64,000 bases of DNA from Flagellimonas_B algarum (GCF_040513375.1 NZ_JBEVTG010000002.1:310001-374000); one strand, 5' to 3'. Shown: positions 48,600 to 58,437, counted from the first letter of the stretch. Notes: generated from the letters alone by a model not told the origin. A program made the numbers and translations.

Positions 48600-50576
48600 T
48601 CAATAGGCCAGCAAGGCCCCCATAGCGGTTTCCAAGCGTTGCTTGGGTAAGAAGTTCGCTTCCAAGGCTTTGGCGAAAGGAACCGGGGTTTCGAGGCTGC
48701 CCACGCGAACGACGGGGGCATCCAAATATTCAAAACAGCGTTCGCCGACCAGGGCTGCGATATCATTGGCCAAGCCCCCGAAGAGGGTGTCTTCGTGCAA
48801 GACCAGCAATCGGCCCGTCTTTTTGACCGAATCGAAGATGGCGGTTTCGTCCAAGGGTTGCAGGGTACGCAGATCCAGCAGTTCCACATCCCATTCCGGA
48901 TGCTTTTCCAACAGCTCCAAGGCCCAATGACAGCCGGCGCCGTAGGTGACCAAGGTCGCTGCCGTGCCTTGTTGGAGCACGTTCGCCTTCCCGAAAGGCA
49001 GGGTGTAATATTCCTCGGGCACGTCGCCGTACACGCTGCGGTACAAGCCCTTGTGTTCAAAGAACATCACCGGGTTGGGGTCGTTGATCGCGGTGGCCAA
49101 CAGCCCTTTGGCATCGGCCGGAAAGGCCGGATAGACCACTTTGAGTCCCGGGGTCTTGGTAAACCATGCCTCGTTCGTTTGCGAATGGAAGGGTCCGGCA
49201 CCGACGCCCCCACCACAGGGCATGCGCACCACCACATCGGCCTGCTGTCCCCAGCGGTAATGGACTTTCGCTAAATAATTCACGATAGGATTGAAGCCCG
49301 AACTGACGAAATCGGCAAATTGCATTTCGACCACGGCCTTCATCCCATTGATGGAGAGCCCCATGGCCGCCGAAACGATCACCGATTCGCAAATCGGGGT
49401 ATTCCGCACCCGGCTGCGGCCAAAATCTTTGACAAAGCCTTCCGTGATCTTGAAAACCCCGCCGTAATCGGCCACATCCTGGCCCATGATGATCAAGTCG
49501 TTATGGGTTTCCATGGATTGGTACAGCCCTTTCGAAATGGCATCCACGAATCGAATATTGGATGTTTTCTCTGAAGGATTATGTTCTTGATATACAAACT
49601 CTTTGTACACCGAACCTAATTCGTTACTTTCATTGTATTCGACAGCCGATTCCGAGAAGGCCAAATCGAGATTTGTGGTGATTTCAGCGCTAAATTCCGC
49701 TTTAAAGCCTTCGATATCGGCTTCGGTCAACACCCCTTCTTTCAGCAAGTGTTTTTCATAATTGGCAATGGGATCTTTCTTCTCCCATTTCTTCATCAGC
49801 TTTTCAGGCACGTACTTGGTGCCACTGGCCTCCTCATGGCCCCGCATGCGAAAGGTCTTGAACTCGACCAAGACGGGTCGCGGTCGTTTGCGGATCGATT
49901 TACAGAGTTCGTTCACCTTGGCGTAGACCTCCAAAATGTTATTTCCGTCGATAATGCGGCATTCCATGCCATAGCCTTTGGCCCGATCGGCCAAGTGCTT
50001 GCAGTTGTATTGTTCACTGGTCGGTGTCGATAACCCATAGCCGTTGTTTTCGATGCAGAACAGTACGGGCAGGTTCCAAACAGAGGCCACGTTCAGCGCT
50101 TCGTGGAAATCCCCCTCACTGGTCGCCCCTTCGCCAGTGAAGACCGCCGTACAGCGCTTCTTGCGGCGTAACATGTCGGCCAAGGCAATGCCGTCGGCCA
50201 CGCCCAATTGGGGCCCCAGATGCGAGATCATGCCCACGATGCGGTGTTCTTGGGTACCGAAATGGAAACTGCGATCGCGGCCGTTGGTAAAACCGCTTGC
50301 CTTACCCTGCCATTGGGCAAACAGCCGGTTCAAGGGTACGTTTCGAGAGGTAAAGACCCCCAGGTTGCGGTGCATGGGCAGGATGTACTCCTCCGCTTTC
50401 AAGGCCGAGGTCACCCCGACCGAGATGGCCTCTTGTCCGATACCACTGAACCACTTTGAAATTTTGCCCTGGCGTAGCAAAATGAGCATTTTCTCTTCGA
50501 TCATCCGGGGTTTCAACATGCCCCGGTACAGGTCGATCAGCGTTTGCGGGTCGAGTCCCCCACTATGGTATCGCAT
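48600..50576 (-). CDS. Fused E1 alpha/beta 2-oxo-acid dehydrogenase (branched-chain/pyruvate type)
   Basis: ATG at 50576 chosen; a TTG at 50591 adds five residues. The 658-residue protein joins the alpha subunit (1-315; thiamine-diphosphate motif GEGATSEGDFHEALN with ENNGYG) and the beta subunit (325-658; VVEMQFADFVSSGFNPIVN, RMPCGGGVGAGPFHSQ, LVTYGAG). It decarboxylates a 2-oxo acid and reductively acylates the lipoyl domain of E2. Fused E1 is normal for flavobacteria and is usually annotated as branched-chain dehydrogenase. The E2 and E3 genes are not nearby. Confidence 0.9.
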   Translation of the reverse strand: MRYHSGGLDPQTLIDLYRGMLKPRMIEEKMLILLRQGKISKWFSGIGQEAISVGVTSALKAEEYILPMHRNLGVFTSRNVPLNRLFAQWQGKASGFTNGRDRSFHFGTQEHRIVGMISHLGPQLGVADGIALADMLRRKKRCTAVFTGEGATSEGDFHEALNVASVWNLPVLFCIENNGYGLSTPTSEQYNCKHLADRAKGYGMECRIIDGNNILEVYAKVNELCKSIRKRPRPVLVEFKTFRMRGHEEASGTKYVPEKLMKKWEKKDPIANYEKHLLKEGVLTEADIEGFKAEFSAEITTNLDLAFSESAVEYNESNELGSVYKEFVYQEHNPSEKTSNIRFVDAISKGLYQSMETHNDLIIMGQDVADYGGVFKITEGFVKDFGRSRVRNTPICESVIVSAAMGLSINGMKAVVEMQFADFVSSGFNPIVNYLAKVHYRWGQQADVVVRMPCGGGVGAGPFHSQTNEAWFTKTPGLKVVYPAFPADAKGLLATAINDPNPVMFFEHKGLYRSVYGDVPEEYYTLPFGKANVLQQGTAATLVTYGAGCHWALELLEKHPEWDVELLDLRTLQPLDETAIFDSVKKTGRLLVLHEDTLFGGLANDIAALVGERCFEYLDAPVVRVGSLETPVPFAKALEANFLPKQRLETAMGALLAY

Positions 50577-50659
50577 AGGTCTATTTTTCAACAGGGATAA
50601 AAGTAGTAAAAATGTAGGGGGATGGACCTACTTTTTATTTTCGGTTCTTTCAGATTGCT

Positions 50660-50667
50660 TACCTTTG
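50660..50667 (+). promoter_or_regulatory. -7 box TACCTTTG
   Basis: Exact match to TAnnTTTG, 22 bp before the ATG at 50690, so the leader is short. The -33 region is T-rich without a clear TTTG. Confidence 0.65.
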
Positions 50668-50689
50668 ATAGTCCGTAAAAACAACCGTT

Positions 50690-51640
50690 ATGAGTGCCAT
50701 ACCCAGCGTAGACCTTAGGGATTTCGTCTCTGGTGATCCCGCCAGAAAACAACGATTCGTCGAACAGATCGGGGCCGCTTTCGAAGACATCGGCTTCGTC
50801 GCCCTGAGCGGACATTTTCTTTCGGATGCCTTGGTGGAGGACCTCTATGGGGAAATCAAGAAGTTCTTCGCCCTCCCACAGCCTACCAAAGACAGTTACG
50901 AGATCGAGGGCATCGGCGGGCAACGCGGCTATACTTCTTTTGGCAAGGAACACGCCAAAGGCCGCAAGGAAGGCGATTTGAAGGAATTTTGGCATTTCGG
51001 CCAGTATGTGGAAGACAATGCAAAGCTGGAAGAAGAATACCCCGACAATGTAACGGTCCATGAATTGCCGGAATTCAATGCGGTGGGCAAGGAAACCTAC
51101 CAAATGCTCGAAAAGACCGCCCAATACGTGCTGCGCGCCTTGGCCCTGCACCTCGATTTGGAAGAAACCTATTTCGACGGATTCATCAAGAACGGTAATT
51201 CCATCCTCCGTCCGATCCATTATCCGCCCATCACCAGTGAACCCAAGAACGCGGTGCGTGCCGCCGCCCATGGCGATATCAACCTGATAACCTTGTTGAT
51301 GGGGGCCCATGGCAAAGGTTTGCAGGTACAGAACCACGAGGGGGAATGGGTCGATGCCATCGCCCAACCCGATCAATTGATGATCAATGTGGGCGATATG
51401 CTATCCCGCTTGACGAACAACAAACTAAAATCCACCATCCATCAGGTGGTCAATCCACCTCGCGAACTATGGGGCACCTCGCGCTACTCCATCCCCTTCT
51501 TCATGCATCCCATCAGTGAAATGCCCTTGGACTGTCTGGAGAATTGTGTCGACCAGGCCCATCCGAAGCAATTCGAAGACATCACCGCCGGGGGCTATCT
51601 CAACGAACGCCTTATCGAATTGGGCCTGATCAAAAAATAA
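50690..51640 (+). CDS. 2-oxoglutarate/Fe(II) oxygenase, isopenicillin-N-synthase family
   Basis: A 316-residue soluble oxygenase. The N-terminal DIOX_N region (VDLRDFVSGDPARKQRFVEQ) precedes a 2OG-FeII domain with the iron triad His-x-Asp in AAHGDINLITLL, a distal His in STIHQVVNPP, and the 2OG-binding R-x-S in SRYSIPFF. It hydroxylates or oxidises a small molecule; the substrate is unknown. First gene of a three-gene operon with 1- and 2-bp gaps. Confidence 0.87.
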   Translation: MSAIPSVDLRDFVSGDPARKQRFVEQIGAAFEDIGFVALSGHFLSDALVEDLYGEIKKFFALPQPTKDSYEIEGIGGQRGYTSFGKEHAKGRKEGDLKEFWHFGQYVEDNAKLEEEYPDNVTVHELPEFNAVGKETYQMLEKTAQYVLRALALHLDLEETYFDGFIKNGNSILRPIHYPPITSEPKNAVRAAAHGDINLITLLMGAHGKGLQVQNHEGEWVDAIAQPDQLMINVGDMLSRLTNNKLKSTIHQVVNPPRELWGTSRYSIPFFMHPISEMPLDCLENCVDQAHPKQFEDITAGGYLNERLIELGLIKK

Positions 51641-51641
51641 G

Positions 51642-52082
51642 ATGACCGTCAAGGCGACCATCATCAGGGGCTATGGGGCCGCTTCAGGAAAGAAAGGCGA
51701 TACCCGCTATCCAGAAGGCACCTTAAAACAACAAGCCCCCTTGTTCAAAGCTCGGGGTATCGACTTGGAGGCCTATTTCATGGGGACCTTGAACCTGGAT
51801 ATTTCCCCTTTGCAATACGCAATCGGCACGCCCAAGCATTTTGTTGAAGGTTTGGACTGGACGCCGCATATTCCGCCCGAAAACTTTTATTTCTTCGACA
51901 TCACCTTGCATTATGGGGAGGACGACTATGAGGGATTGGTGTACCTGCCCGACCCCGAGACCAAGGTCGAACACCAACATCAGCGCAGCACGCTCGAAGT
52001 CTTGCTGCCGAAGATCGACGCCCTTGTATATGACACCGAAGTCAGCCTGACCGTAGACCCAAAACAACTCAAACTACACTGA
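51642..52082 (+). CDS. Riboflavin-kinase-like (DUF120-type) barrel protein
   Basis: A 146-residue soluble protein. IIRGYGAASGKKGDTRYP, the central GTLNLDI and the end LEVLLPKIDALVYDTEVSL align in order with CTP-dependent riboflavin kinases (SG-x-G-x-G-x-YF, GTLN, EVI-x-P near the end with DGD). The phosphate-binding loop is altered (SGKKGDTRY), so kinase activity is uncertain. It is translationally close to the 2OG oxygenase and the SUI1 gene. Bacterial proteins of this group are usually left as hypothetical. Confidence 0.5.
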   Translation: MTVKATIIRGYGAASGKKGDTRYPEGTLKQQAPLFKARGIDLEAYFMGTLNLDISPLQYAIGTPKHFVEGLDWTPHIPPENFYFFDITLHYGEDDYEGLVYLPDPETKVEHQHQRSTLEVLLPKIDALVYDTEVSLTVDPKQLKLH

Positions 52083-52084
52083 AC

Positions 52085-52414
52085 ATGGATTTGGAAGACC
52101 AATTGAGAAACCTATTTCCCGATCACCAACCCGAACCTGATGATACGCCCAAGCCTGAGGCCCCGGAATTCTGGTTGCAAGACGACCCGTTGCTGTGCAA
52201 ATACGAGAAACGGAAAGGCAAACCGATTACGTTGATCGAAGGCTATAACGGAGCTACCTCAGACTTCAAGAAATTGACCAAAGCCCTGCAAAACCTATTG
52301 GGTACGGGCGGCAGCCATAAAAACGAAACCATCATCATACAAGGGGATTTTAGGGATAAGATCATGGATTTCCTGAAAGAAAATGGGTTTTCGGTCAAGC
52401 GTGTCGGGGGTTGA
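52085..52414 (+). CDS. SUI1/YciH-family translation factor
   Basis: A 109-residue protein with a disordered acidic N-terminus (1-35) and a SUI1/eIF1 domain: KRKGKPITLIEGYNG, LTKALQNLLGTGGSHKNETI, IQGDFRDKIMDFLKENGF and final RVGG. Bacterial YciH proteins act at the ribosomal decoding site during initiation. Last gene of the operon; gap of 2 bp. Confidence 0.88.
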   Translation: MDLEDQLRNLFPDHQPEPDDTPKPEAPEFWLQDDPLLCKYEKRKGKPITLIEGYNGATSDFKKLTKALQNLLGTGGSHKNETIIIQGDFRDKIMDFLKENGFSVKRVGG

Positions 52415-52496
52415 AACCAGTGGTTGCTTTAGTCCGTCCGATTATTCGGTCAACTGTTAAATTTCTCGGATGAAACGCAGGGTTTTGAGAAAATTA

Positions 52497-52528
52497 TTTT
52501 TGTTTTTTTCCTTTTAAGCTTACTTTAG
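52497..52528 (+). promoter_or_regulatory. Promoter: TTTTTG -33 and TACTTTAG -7
   Basis: TTTTTG (52497-52502) and TACTTTAG (52521-52528) are separated by 18 bp, near the TTTG-N19-TAnnTTTG consensus. It precedes the DUF1835 gene at 52560. Confidence 0.6.
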
Positions 52529-52559
52529 TTCTTCTAACCAACGAAAACTACAACTAAAA

Positions 52560-53492
52560 ATGAAATCGCTGTTGCACATTACCAATGGGGACAGTTTCAC
52601 AGATAGGCTGAACACTTTGCCTATCAAAGGAGACATTATTACTTGGAGGGAGATGCTGTGTGAAGGAAAAACACTAAGCACGGTCGGAAGCGAGTCTTTT
52701 TGGAAAACCCGTTTTGATTTTTTAAACAAAAACTACAAAGTCACCAAGTCGTGGTTCGTAGAAAAAACGCTGAAGGAATACCGTTCCCTCTGCAATCATA
52801 AACAACAAGATCGTATCGTCCTTTGGTTTGAATACGATCTTTTTTGTCAGGTCAATATGCTAGCGGTCATCAGCTGGCTCAAGACCCACCGTCGTCATGC
52901 GGAAATCGCTTTGGTCTGCAGTGGCAAGGAGGACGCTTCAGGCAATCTGTATGCCTTGAACGAGTTGAGTGATGAAAAGCTCTTGGCTTTGTACGAGAAC
53001 CGCACCATACTCTCACAAGACGATATCGAATACGCCGATTACGTATGGCAGCTGTACTGCAGCGACAACCCCATGCGTCTTGAAAACCTCAAGGATTTCG
53101 AAAATTACCAGTTCGCCTACCTAGGCGATGCCGTACAGGCCCATTTAAAACGGTTCCCGAGCATCCGCAATGGCCTGAATGCCGTTGAAAACCAAGTGTT
53201 GAAGGTAGCTGCAGCGCAAAAACCGAAGAACAAACGGGAATTGATGGGGGCTATTTTAAGCAACCAAGGGGTATACGGTTACGGCGACTCCCAATTCGAA
53301 CGGATTATCGGCCACGTGCGTCCTTTGTTCTCCTCGCTTAGTCCGGTGCGTTTGAATAAAAAGGGCAAGGAAGTATTGGAAGAACAAACCAACTACTACG
53401 CTTTCTTACGCGATAACGACGCCTATCTTGGCGGTGCCTTGAAGTATAACTTTTTGTACAATACGACTACGGAACGCATCCTAAAACTATAG
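52560..53492 (+). CDS. DUF1835 domain-containing protein
   Basis: A 310-residue soluble protein with the DUF1835 start (LHITNGDSFTDRLN, DIITWREMLCEG) and a central IVLWFEYDLFCQVNMLAVISWL. Conserved in Bacteroidota and Firmicutes; biochemical role unknown. It has its own promoter, and the nucleoside phosphorylase starts 1 bp after its stop, so the two are co-transcribed. Confidence 0.8.
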   Translation: MKSLLHITNGDSFTDRLNTLPIKGDIITWREMLCEGKTLSTVGSESFWKTRFDFLNKNYKVTKSWFVEKTLKEYRSLCNHKQQDRIVLWFEYDLFCQVNMLAVISWLKTHRRHAEIALVCSGKEDASGNLYALNELSDEKLLALYENRTILSQDDIEYADYVWQLYCSDNPMRLENLKDFENYQFAYLGDAVQAHLKRFPSIRNGLNAVENQVLKVAAAQKPKNKRELMGAILSNQGVYGYGDSQFERIIGHVRPLFSSLSPVRLNKKGKEVLEEQTNYYAFLRDNDAYLGGALKYNFLYNTTTERILKL

Positions 53493-53493
53493 C

Positions 53494-54351
53494 ATGCCTT
53501 TGCGCGAATCTGAGCTGATTCTCAATTCCGACGGCAGCATATACCACCTCAATCTGCATCCTGGGGATGTGGCCCCTACCGTGATCACCGTCGGTGATCC
53601 CGATCGGGTGGCAGCGGTCTCCAAACACTTCGACTCCCTGGAACTCCAAAAAGGAAAACGGGAATTCGTCGCCCATACCGGCTATCTGAACCAAAAACGG
53701 TTGACCGTCATCTCTACGGGGATCGGTACGGATAACATCGATATCGTTTTGAACGAATTGGATGCCTTGGTCAACGTCGATTTTGCTTCGCGGACCATAA
53801 AAAAGGACCTGACCCATCTGGACATCGTCCGGATCGGCACTTCGGGGGCCTTACAGGCCGACATTCCGGTCGATAGCTTTTTGATCTCGGAACGCGCCAT
53901 CGGTTTTGACGGCCTCTTCCAGTTTTACACAGCCGAGGATTCCCCTTTCGCCACCCATTTTTCGAGCTATTTACAAGACCATGGGGTATCCATTGCCCAT
54001 TATGTGACCGAAGCTTCGAAAAGCCTATGCCAACAGCTCGATTCAAATCGTATACGATTTGGGGTTACCGTGACCAACGCCGGCTTCTACGGCCCGCAAG
54101 GCAGGAAAATCAGGCTCTCCCCGAAGTATCCCGACTTAAATGAACTGTTGCAGACCTACCGTTTTGAAGGCCGCCCCTTGACCAATTTGGAGATGGAAAC
54201 GGCAGGTATTTACGGTCTGGCGACCGCTTTAGGACATCATGCGGTCTCGATGAACGCCATTTTGGCCAACCGGGCCACTGGAGCGTTCTCGACCCGACCC
54301 GCTGACACGGTCGAAGCCCTCATTCAATACACCCTTGAGCAGCTGACTTAA
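53494..54351 (+). CDS. Nucleoside phosphorylase (uridine phosphorylase-like)
   Basis: A 285-residue PNP/UDP-family enzyme: VITVGDPDRVAAVSKHF (phosphate site), LTVISTGIGTDNIDIVLNEL, RIGTSGALQ, and NLEMETAGIYGLATAL, the ribose/base site with the conserved Glu-Met-Glu. It cleaves nucleosides with phosphate to base and ribose-1-phosphate in pyrimidine salvage. One base after the DUF1835 gene. Confidence 0.87.
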   Translation: MPLRESELILNSDGSIYHLNLHPGDVAPTVITVGDPDRVAAVSKHFDSLELQKGKREFVAHTGYLNQKRLTVISTGIGTDNIDIVLNELDALVNVDFASRTIKKDLTHLDIVRIGTSGALQADIPVDSFLISERAIGFDGLFQFYTAEDSPFATHFSSYLQDHGVSIAHYVTEASKSLCQQLDSNRIRFGVTVTNAGFYGPQGRKIRLSPKYPDLNELLQTYRFEGRPLTNLEMETAGIYGLATALGHHAVSMNAILANRATGAFSTRPADTVEALIQYTLEQLT

Positions 54352-54405
54352 CGTTCGCTTTAAGTACAACCCCTATCTTCTGGTTATTTTTGGGGAAACT
54401 GCAGT

Positions 54406-56448
54406 ATGGACAAACGACCTTTGAAGCATCGCGACATCAATTGGCTATATTTCAACGAGCGGGTATTGCTCGAAGCGGCCAATCCGACTACCCCCCTACT
54501 CGAACGGCTGAAGTTTTTGGCCATTTTTTCATCCAACCTCGATGAATATTTCAAGGTACGGGTCTCGCAGTTGCGTCAATTGAAGGCGGTCGACAAACCC
54601 CTTCGCAAGAAGCTGGTCTTAAAGCCCAACAAAAAATTGAAGTTCATACTCAAGACCGTTCGACAACAACAAGAACGATACGGTGCTGTTTTTGGGGGGA
54701 TTTTGGAGGAATTACGGGAAGAAGGCATACGAATACTCCAAATGGAGGAGCTGGATACCGAACAGAACGAATACGTTTCGGCCCTGTTCGAAACGGGAAT
54801 CCGGCCCCACTGCAGTGTCATCGACCTGGTGCGGGAAACCGATGTCGACGACAGCCAATTGTACCTGATCGCCGATATCTCCGATACCGACTTCGATACC
54901 ATCAAAATTCCCGTCAAGACGTGCGGCCGCTTTATCGAACTCCCCGGCCCGGGACTGAACCTGCTGTTCTTGGACGACATCGTCAGGGCCCATGCCCCGA
55001 CCCTCTTGCCCCAAAAGCAAGTTAAAGGGGCTTATGGCATCAAGATGTCTCGGGATGCCGAACTCTATTTGGAAGATGATTATACCGATGCCGAGCTGGT
55101 CGATCGGATCTACAACGCATTGGGCAAACGTGAATCGGGGCAACCCACACGCCTACTCTTCGATGCGGCCATGCCCGAAAGCCTGCAACGGCATTTGCAA
55201 TCGGAATTGGGCTTGGGTTCGGTCGATATGCTAGAGGGTGGCCGATACCACAACCTATCGGACCTGTTCGGTTTTCCTGTGAAAGCGGCCCATAGCCACT
55301 TGCAATACGGACCCATGCCACCGCTGCCCCATCCGGAAGCCGGGTATGAAGGCAACCTCTTGGACCGTATCGGTGAAAAAGACCTTTTGGTGCATTTTCC
55401 TTACCAAGAATTCGATTTGGTGGAAACATTTATCGAGAACGCCGCCCAGGACCCTTCGGTCACCAGCATCAAACTATCGCTTTACCGCATTGCCAAAAGC
55501 TCGAAATTGACCGATGCCGTATTGAAGGCCCTTGAACTGGGGAAACAGGTCTTGCTCTTCGTGGAGGCCCAAGCACGCTTCGATGAGGAAAACAATATCA
55601 AATGGGGCCGGATCTTTCAAGAGAAAGGTGCTACCGTATTGTTCAGCGTGCCCAACATCAAAGTACACTCGAAAATCGCCTTGGTCGAGCGCGAACAGGA
55701 AGGCCGCACCCAGCGCTATGCCTATATCGGTACCGGGAATTTCAATGCGAAGACCGCCAAACTATACTGCGACCACGGCCTGTTAACGGCCCATGAAGGC
55801 ATTACCGGTGAATTGGCGCAAGTATTCGATGTCTTGGACCGCAAGTTGATCATCCCCAAATTAAAATACCTTTTGGTATCGCCTTTTACAAGCCGTAACC
55901 GCTTTATGGAATTGATCCAAAACGAAATCGACAACGCCCGACAAGGAAAACCCGCAGGTATCACGGCTAAAATGAACAGTTTGGAAGACACCAAGATGAT
56001 CCAGGCCCTCTATCGGGCAAGCGAAGCCGGGGTGCCCATTCGGTTGTTGGTCCGGGGCTTTTGTTGCCTGCAACCCAAGGCCCTATCGGAATTGGCGCCA
56101 GGGGAAGCGCCGATCGTGATTACCAGCATCATCGATCGCTATTTGGAACACGGCCGGATCTACCTTTTTGAAAACGGGGGAAGCCCCAAAATGTTTATCG
56201 GATCCGCCGATTGGATGACCCGAAATCTCGACAAGCGCATCGAAGTACTGACCCCCATTTTGGACACCGCTGTTTTTTCGGAATTGAAGGATATTCTCGA
56301 GCTGCAACTCCAAGACACCGCCAAAGCCCGGGTGATCGACGCCGAGGACAGCAACCACAAGGTGGAAAAAGCGGACGATACAGCCGAACTTCGGTCACAA
56401 TATGCTATCTATGCCTATCTAAAAGCGAAAACGGATGCAGCACGTTAG
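54406..56448 (+). CDS. ppk1: Polyphosphate kinase 1
   Basis: A 680-residue protein of normal PPK1 length. N domain RDINWLYFNERVLLEAANP and FLAIFSSNLDEYFKVRV; catalytic C1/C2 domains with PYQEFDLVETFIENAAQDP, the phosphorylated His in VPNIKVHSKIALVER, GTGNFNAKTAKLYCDHGL and GSADWMTRNLDKRIEV. It reversibly polymerises ATP gamma-phosphate into polyphosphate. The following gene overlaps its end by 14 bp. Confidence 0.95.
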   Translation: MDKRPLKHRDINWLYFNERVLLEAANPTTPLLERLKFLAIFSSNLDEYFKVRVSQLRQLKAVDKPLRKKLVLKPNKKLKFILKTVRQQQERYGAVFGGILEELREEGIRILQMEELDTEQNEYVSALFETGIRPHCSVIDLVRETDVDDSQLYLIADISDTDFDTIKIPVKTCGRFIELPGPGLNLLFLDDIVRAHAPTLLPQKQVKGAYGIKMSRDAELYLEDDYTDAELVDRIYNALGKRESGQPTRLLFDAAMPESLQRHLQSELGLGSVDMLEGGRYHNLSDLFGFPVKAAHSHLQYGPMPPLPHPEAGYEGNLLDRIGEKDLLVHFPYQEFDLVETFIENAAQDPSVTSIKLSLYRIAKSSKLTDAVLKALELGKQVLLFVEAQARFDEENNIKWGRIFQEKGATVLFSVPNIKVHSKIALVEREQEGRTQRYAYIGTGNFNAKTAKLYCDHGLLTAHEGITGELAQVFDVLDRKLIIPKLKYLLVSPFTSRNRFMELIQNEIDNARQGKPAGITAKMNSLEDTKMIQALYRASEAGVPIRLLVRGFCCLQPKALSELAPGEAPIVITSIIDRYLEHGRIYLFENGGSPKMFIGSADWMTRNLDKRIEVLTPILDTAVFSELKDILELQLQDTAKARVIDAEDSNHKVEKADDTAELRSQYAIYAYLKAKTDAAR

Positions 56449-57283
56449 GATCATCGGGGTACCCGAGCATTTCAACCTCCCTTGGCATATGGCCATTGAA
56501 GATGGCGCCTTTACCGACCGGGGCATCGACCTGCAGTGGACCGACATCCCCGAAGGCACGGGGCGTATGGCCCAGATGTTGGCGGATCAAGAGACCGATC
56601 TGGCCATCATCTTGACCGAAGGCATCGTCAAAAGCATCGCGGCCGGCAATCCGACCAAGATCGTGCAGACCTATGTGGCTTCGCCCCTTCTTTGGGGCAT
56701 CCATGTGGCCCAAGACAGTCACTATACCCAACTCGACCAGCTCCAAGGTGCCAAAGCGGCCATCAGTCGTATGGGCAGTGGCAGTCATTTGATGGCCTAT
56801 GTACATGCTGAAAACCAAGGTTGGGACCGTAAGGCACTCGAATTCGAGATCATCAACAATTTGGACGGTGCTGTAGCCGGATTGACGGGCGGAATGGATG
56901 CCTATTTCTTATGGGAACATTATACGACCAAGCCTTTGGTAGACGCGGGTACTTTTCGCCGTTTGGGCGATTGCCCGACCCCTTGGCCTTGTTTCGTGGT
57001 CGCGGCCGGTACGGACTTTTTGGAACGACATCCGACCCTGCTGCCCCATATTTTGGAAGTCATCAATGGCTATACCCGCGAATTCAAGATGATCCCCAGT
57101 ATTGATCGCACCTTGGCGAACCGTTATGGGCAGCAATTGGAGGATATCCGTTCGTGGTTGTCCAAGACCGAATGGGGTCAAGAGCAGCTCGAGACGGCTA
57201 CCCTGTTGGACGTGCAACACCGCCTACACCAATTGGGCTTGTTGGAATCCACCCATGATTCGACCACCTATTTGTTGGAATAA
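56435..57283 (+). CDS. Cytoplasmic NMT1/THI5-like substrate-binding-fold protein
   Basis: A 282-residue protein of the periplasmic-binding-protein type II fold (VRIIGVPEHFNLPWHMAIEDGAF split by ligand loops, DLAIILTEGIVKSIAAGNPTK, AAISRMGSGSHLMAYVHAEN). It has no signal peptide or lipobox, so it is predicted cytosolic, unlike transport partners. The start overlaps ppk1 by 14 bp. Ligand unknown. It ends one base before the convergent receiver gene. Confidence 0.72.
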   Translation: MQHVRIIGVPEHFNLPWHMAIEDGAFTDRGIDLQWTDIPEGTGRMAQMLADQETDLAIILTEGIVKSIAAGNPTKIVQTYVASPLLWGIHVAQDSHYTQLDQLQGAKAAISRMGSGSHLMAYVHAENQGWDRKALEFEIINNLDGAVAGLTGGMDAYFLWEHYTTKPLVDAGTFRRLGDCPTPWPCFVVAAGTDFLERHPTLLPHILEVINGYTREFKMIPSIDRTLANRYGQQLEDIRSWLSKTEWGQEQLETATLLDVQHRLHQLGLLESTHDSTTYLLE

Positions 57284-57685
57284 CTAAGAAAAATGTTTGT
57301 TGATAAGCGCCCTGAATTTCAAATCGGAAAGGGGTTTCTGCGCCGTATCGGCCACGTTGGGCGCGGCCATGGCTTTGGCAACGATGTTCTCGGTGTCGAG
57401 GGCGGTCAGCATGACGATCACGACCTTCTTTTTGATGCCCGCATCGATTTTCGCCTCATAGGCGTCTAAAAACTCCCAGCCGTTCATTACCGGCATGTTG
57501 GTGTCCAATATCAAAAGACAGGGAGCGATCTCACCACCGTTGAGCAGTAAAAATTCGATGGCTTCCTTCCCGTTGGCGACCACATTGACCTCCAAACCGC
57601 TGTCCAATTGGCTCAAGAAGAATTTATTCAGGAAATTGGTGGTGTCGTCGTCATCTACCAACAACACCGATTGTAGCTTTCCCAC
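57284..57685 (-). CDS. Single-domain response regulator receiver
   Basis: A 133-residue CheY-like protein, GTG start. Acidic pocket DDDD near 11-14, phospho-acceptor Asp in ILDTNMPVMNG, TALD and the Lys of AQKPLSD. No output domain, so it signals by protein contact. No kinase is adjacent. Its stop abuts the stop of the preceding gene. Confidence 0.88.
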   Translation of the reverse strand: MGKLQSVLLVDDDDTTNFLNKFFLSQLDSGLEVNVVANGKEAIEFLLLNGGEIAPCLLILDTNMPVMNGWEFLDAYEAKIDAGIKKKVVIVMLTALDTENIVAKAMAAPNVADTAQKPLSDLKFRALINKHFS

Positions 57686-57771
57686 CCCTATAAGAATTTT
57701 CGTATAAAGTTAATAAGATTTAAACGTACAAAATTTAATATTGCAAAATTTTTGGGTAGGAAACTTATAGT

Positions 57772-58437
57772 TCACCAACTTATTAACGGGCGGCCCATTT
57801 GGGCCAACAAGGCGTTGGTTTTGCTAAAGTGCTGGTTCCCAAACCACAACCCTCGGTTCGCACTTAAGGGGGAAGGATGCCCTGAGGTCAGGATGTGGTG
57901 TTTCGAACTGTCGATCAGCCCGGCCTTTTTCTTGGCGAATCCGCCCCATAATAGGAATACTACCCCTTCGCGACCGGCAGAAAGCGTTTTGATCACCGCA
58001 TCGGTAAAGGTCTCCCAGCCTTGTTTTTGATGACTACCCGCTTGGGAGGCGCGCACGCTAAGGGTGGCGTTCAACAGCAATACCCCTTGTTCGGCCCAGC
58101 GTTCCAAATTGCCACTCTCTGGATAGGGCACCCCCATATCGACCTTGATCTCTTTGAAGATATTGATCAGCGAAGGCGGATGCGGAATCCCATCATTGAC
58201 CGAAAAACACAGGCCGTTGGCTTGGTTGGGTCCGTGATAGGGATCCTGGCCGATGATTACCACTTTCACCTCTTGAAACGGACAGTGGTCGAAGGCCGCA
58301 AACAACTGTCCGCCCTTGGGGTAGCAGGTATGGCTGCGGTATTCGGCTTTGACGAATTCGATCAATCGCTTGAAATAGGGCTGTTCGAATTCCGATTGCA
58401 ACCGGCTTTTCCAACTGGGTTCGATCTGTACCTCCAT
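57772..58437 (-). CDS. ung: Uracil-DNA glycosylase (family 1)
   Basis: A 221-residue enzyme, normal length. Catalytic water-activating motif GQDPYHG (Asp65, His68), NGLCFSV uracil pocket, LLLNATLSVRA, and the DNA-intercalation motif GHPSPLSANRG. It removes uracil from DNA in base-excision repair. Single gene. Confidence 0.96.
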   Translation of the reverse strand: MEVQIEPSWKSRLQSEFEQPYFKRLIEFVKAEYRSHTCYPKGGQLFAAFDHCPFQEVKVVIIGQDPYHGPNQANGLCFSVNDGIPHPPSLINIFKEIKVDMGVPYPESGNLERWAEQGVLLLNATLSVRASQAGSHQKQGWETFTDAVIKTLSAGREGVVFLLWGGFAKKKAGLIDSSKHHILTSGHPSPLSANRGLWFGNQHFSKTNALLAQMGRPLISW

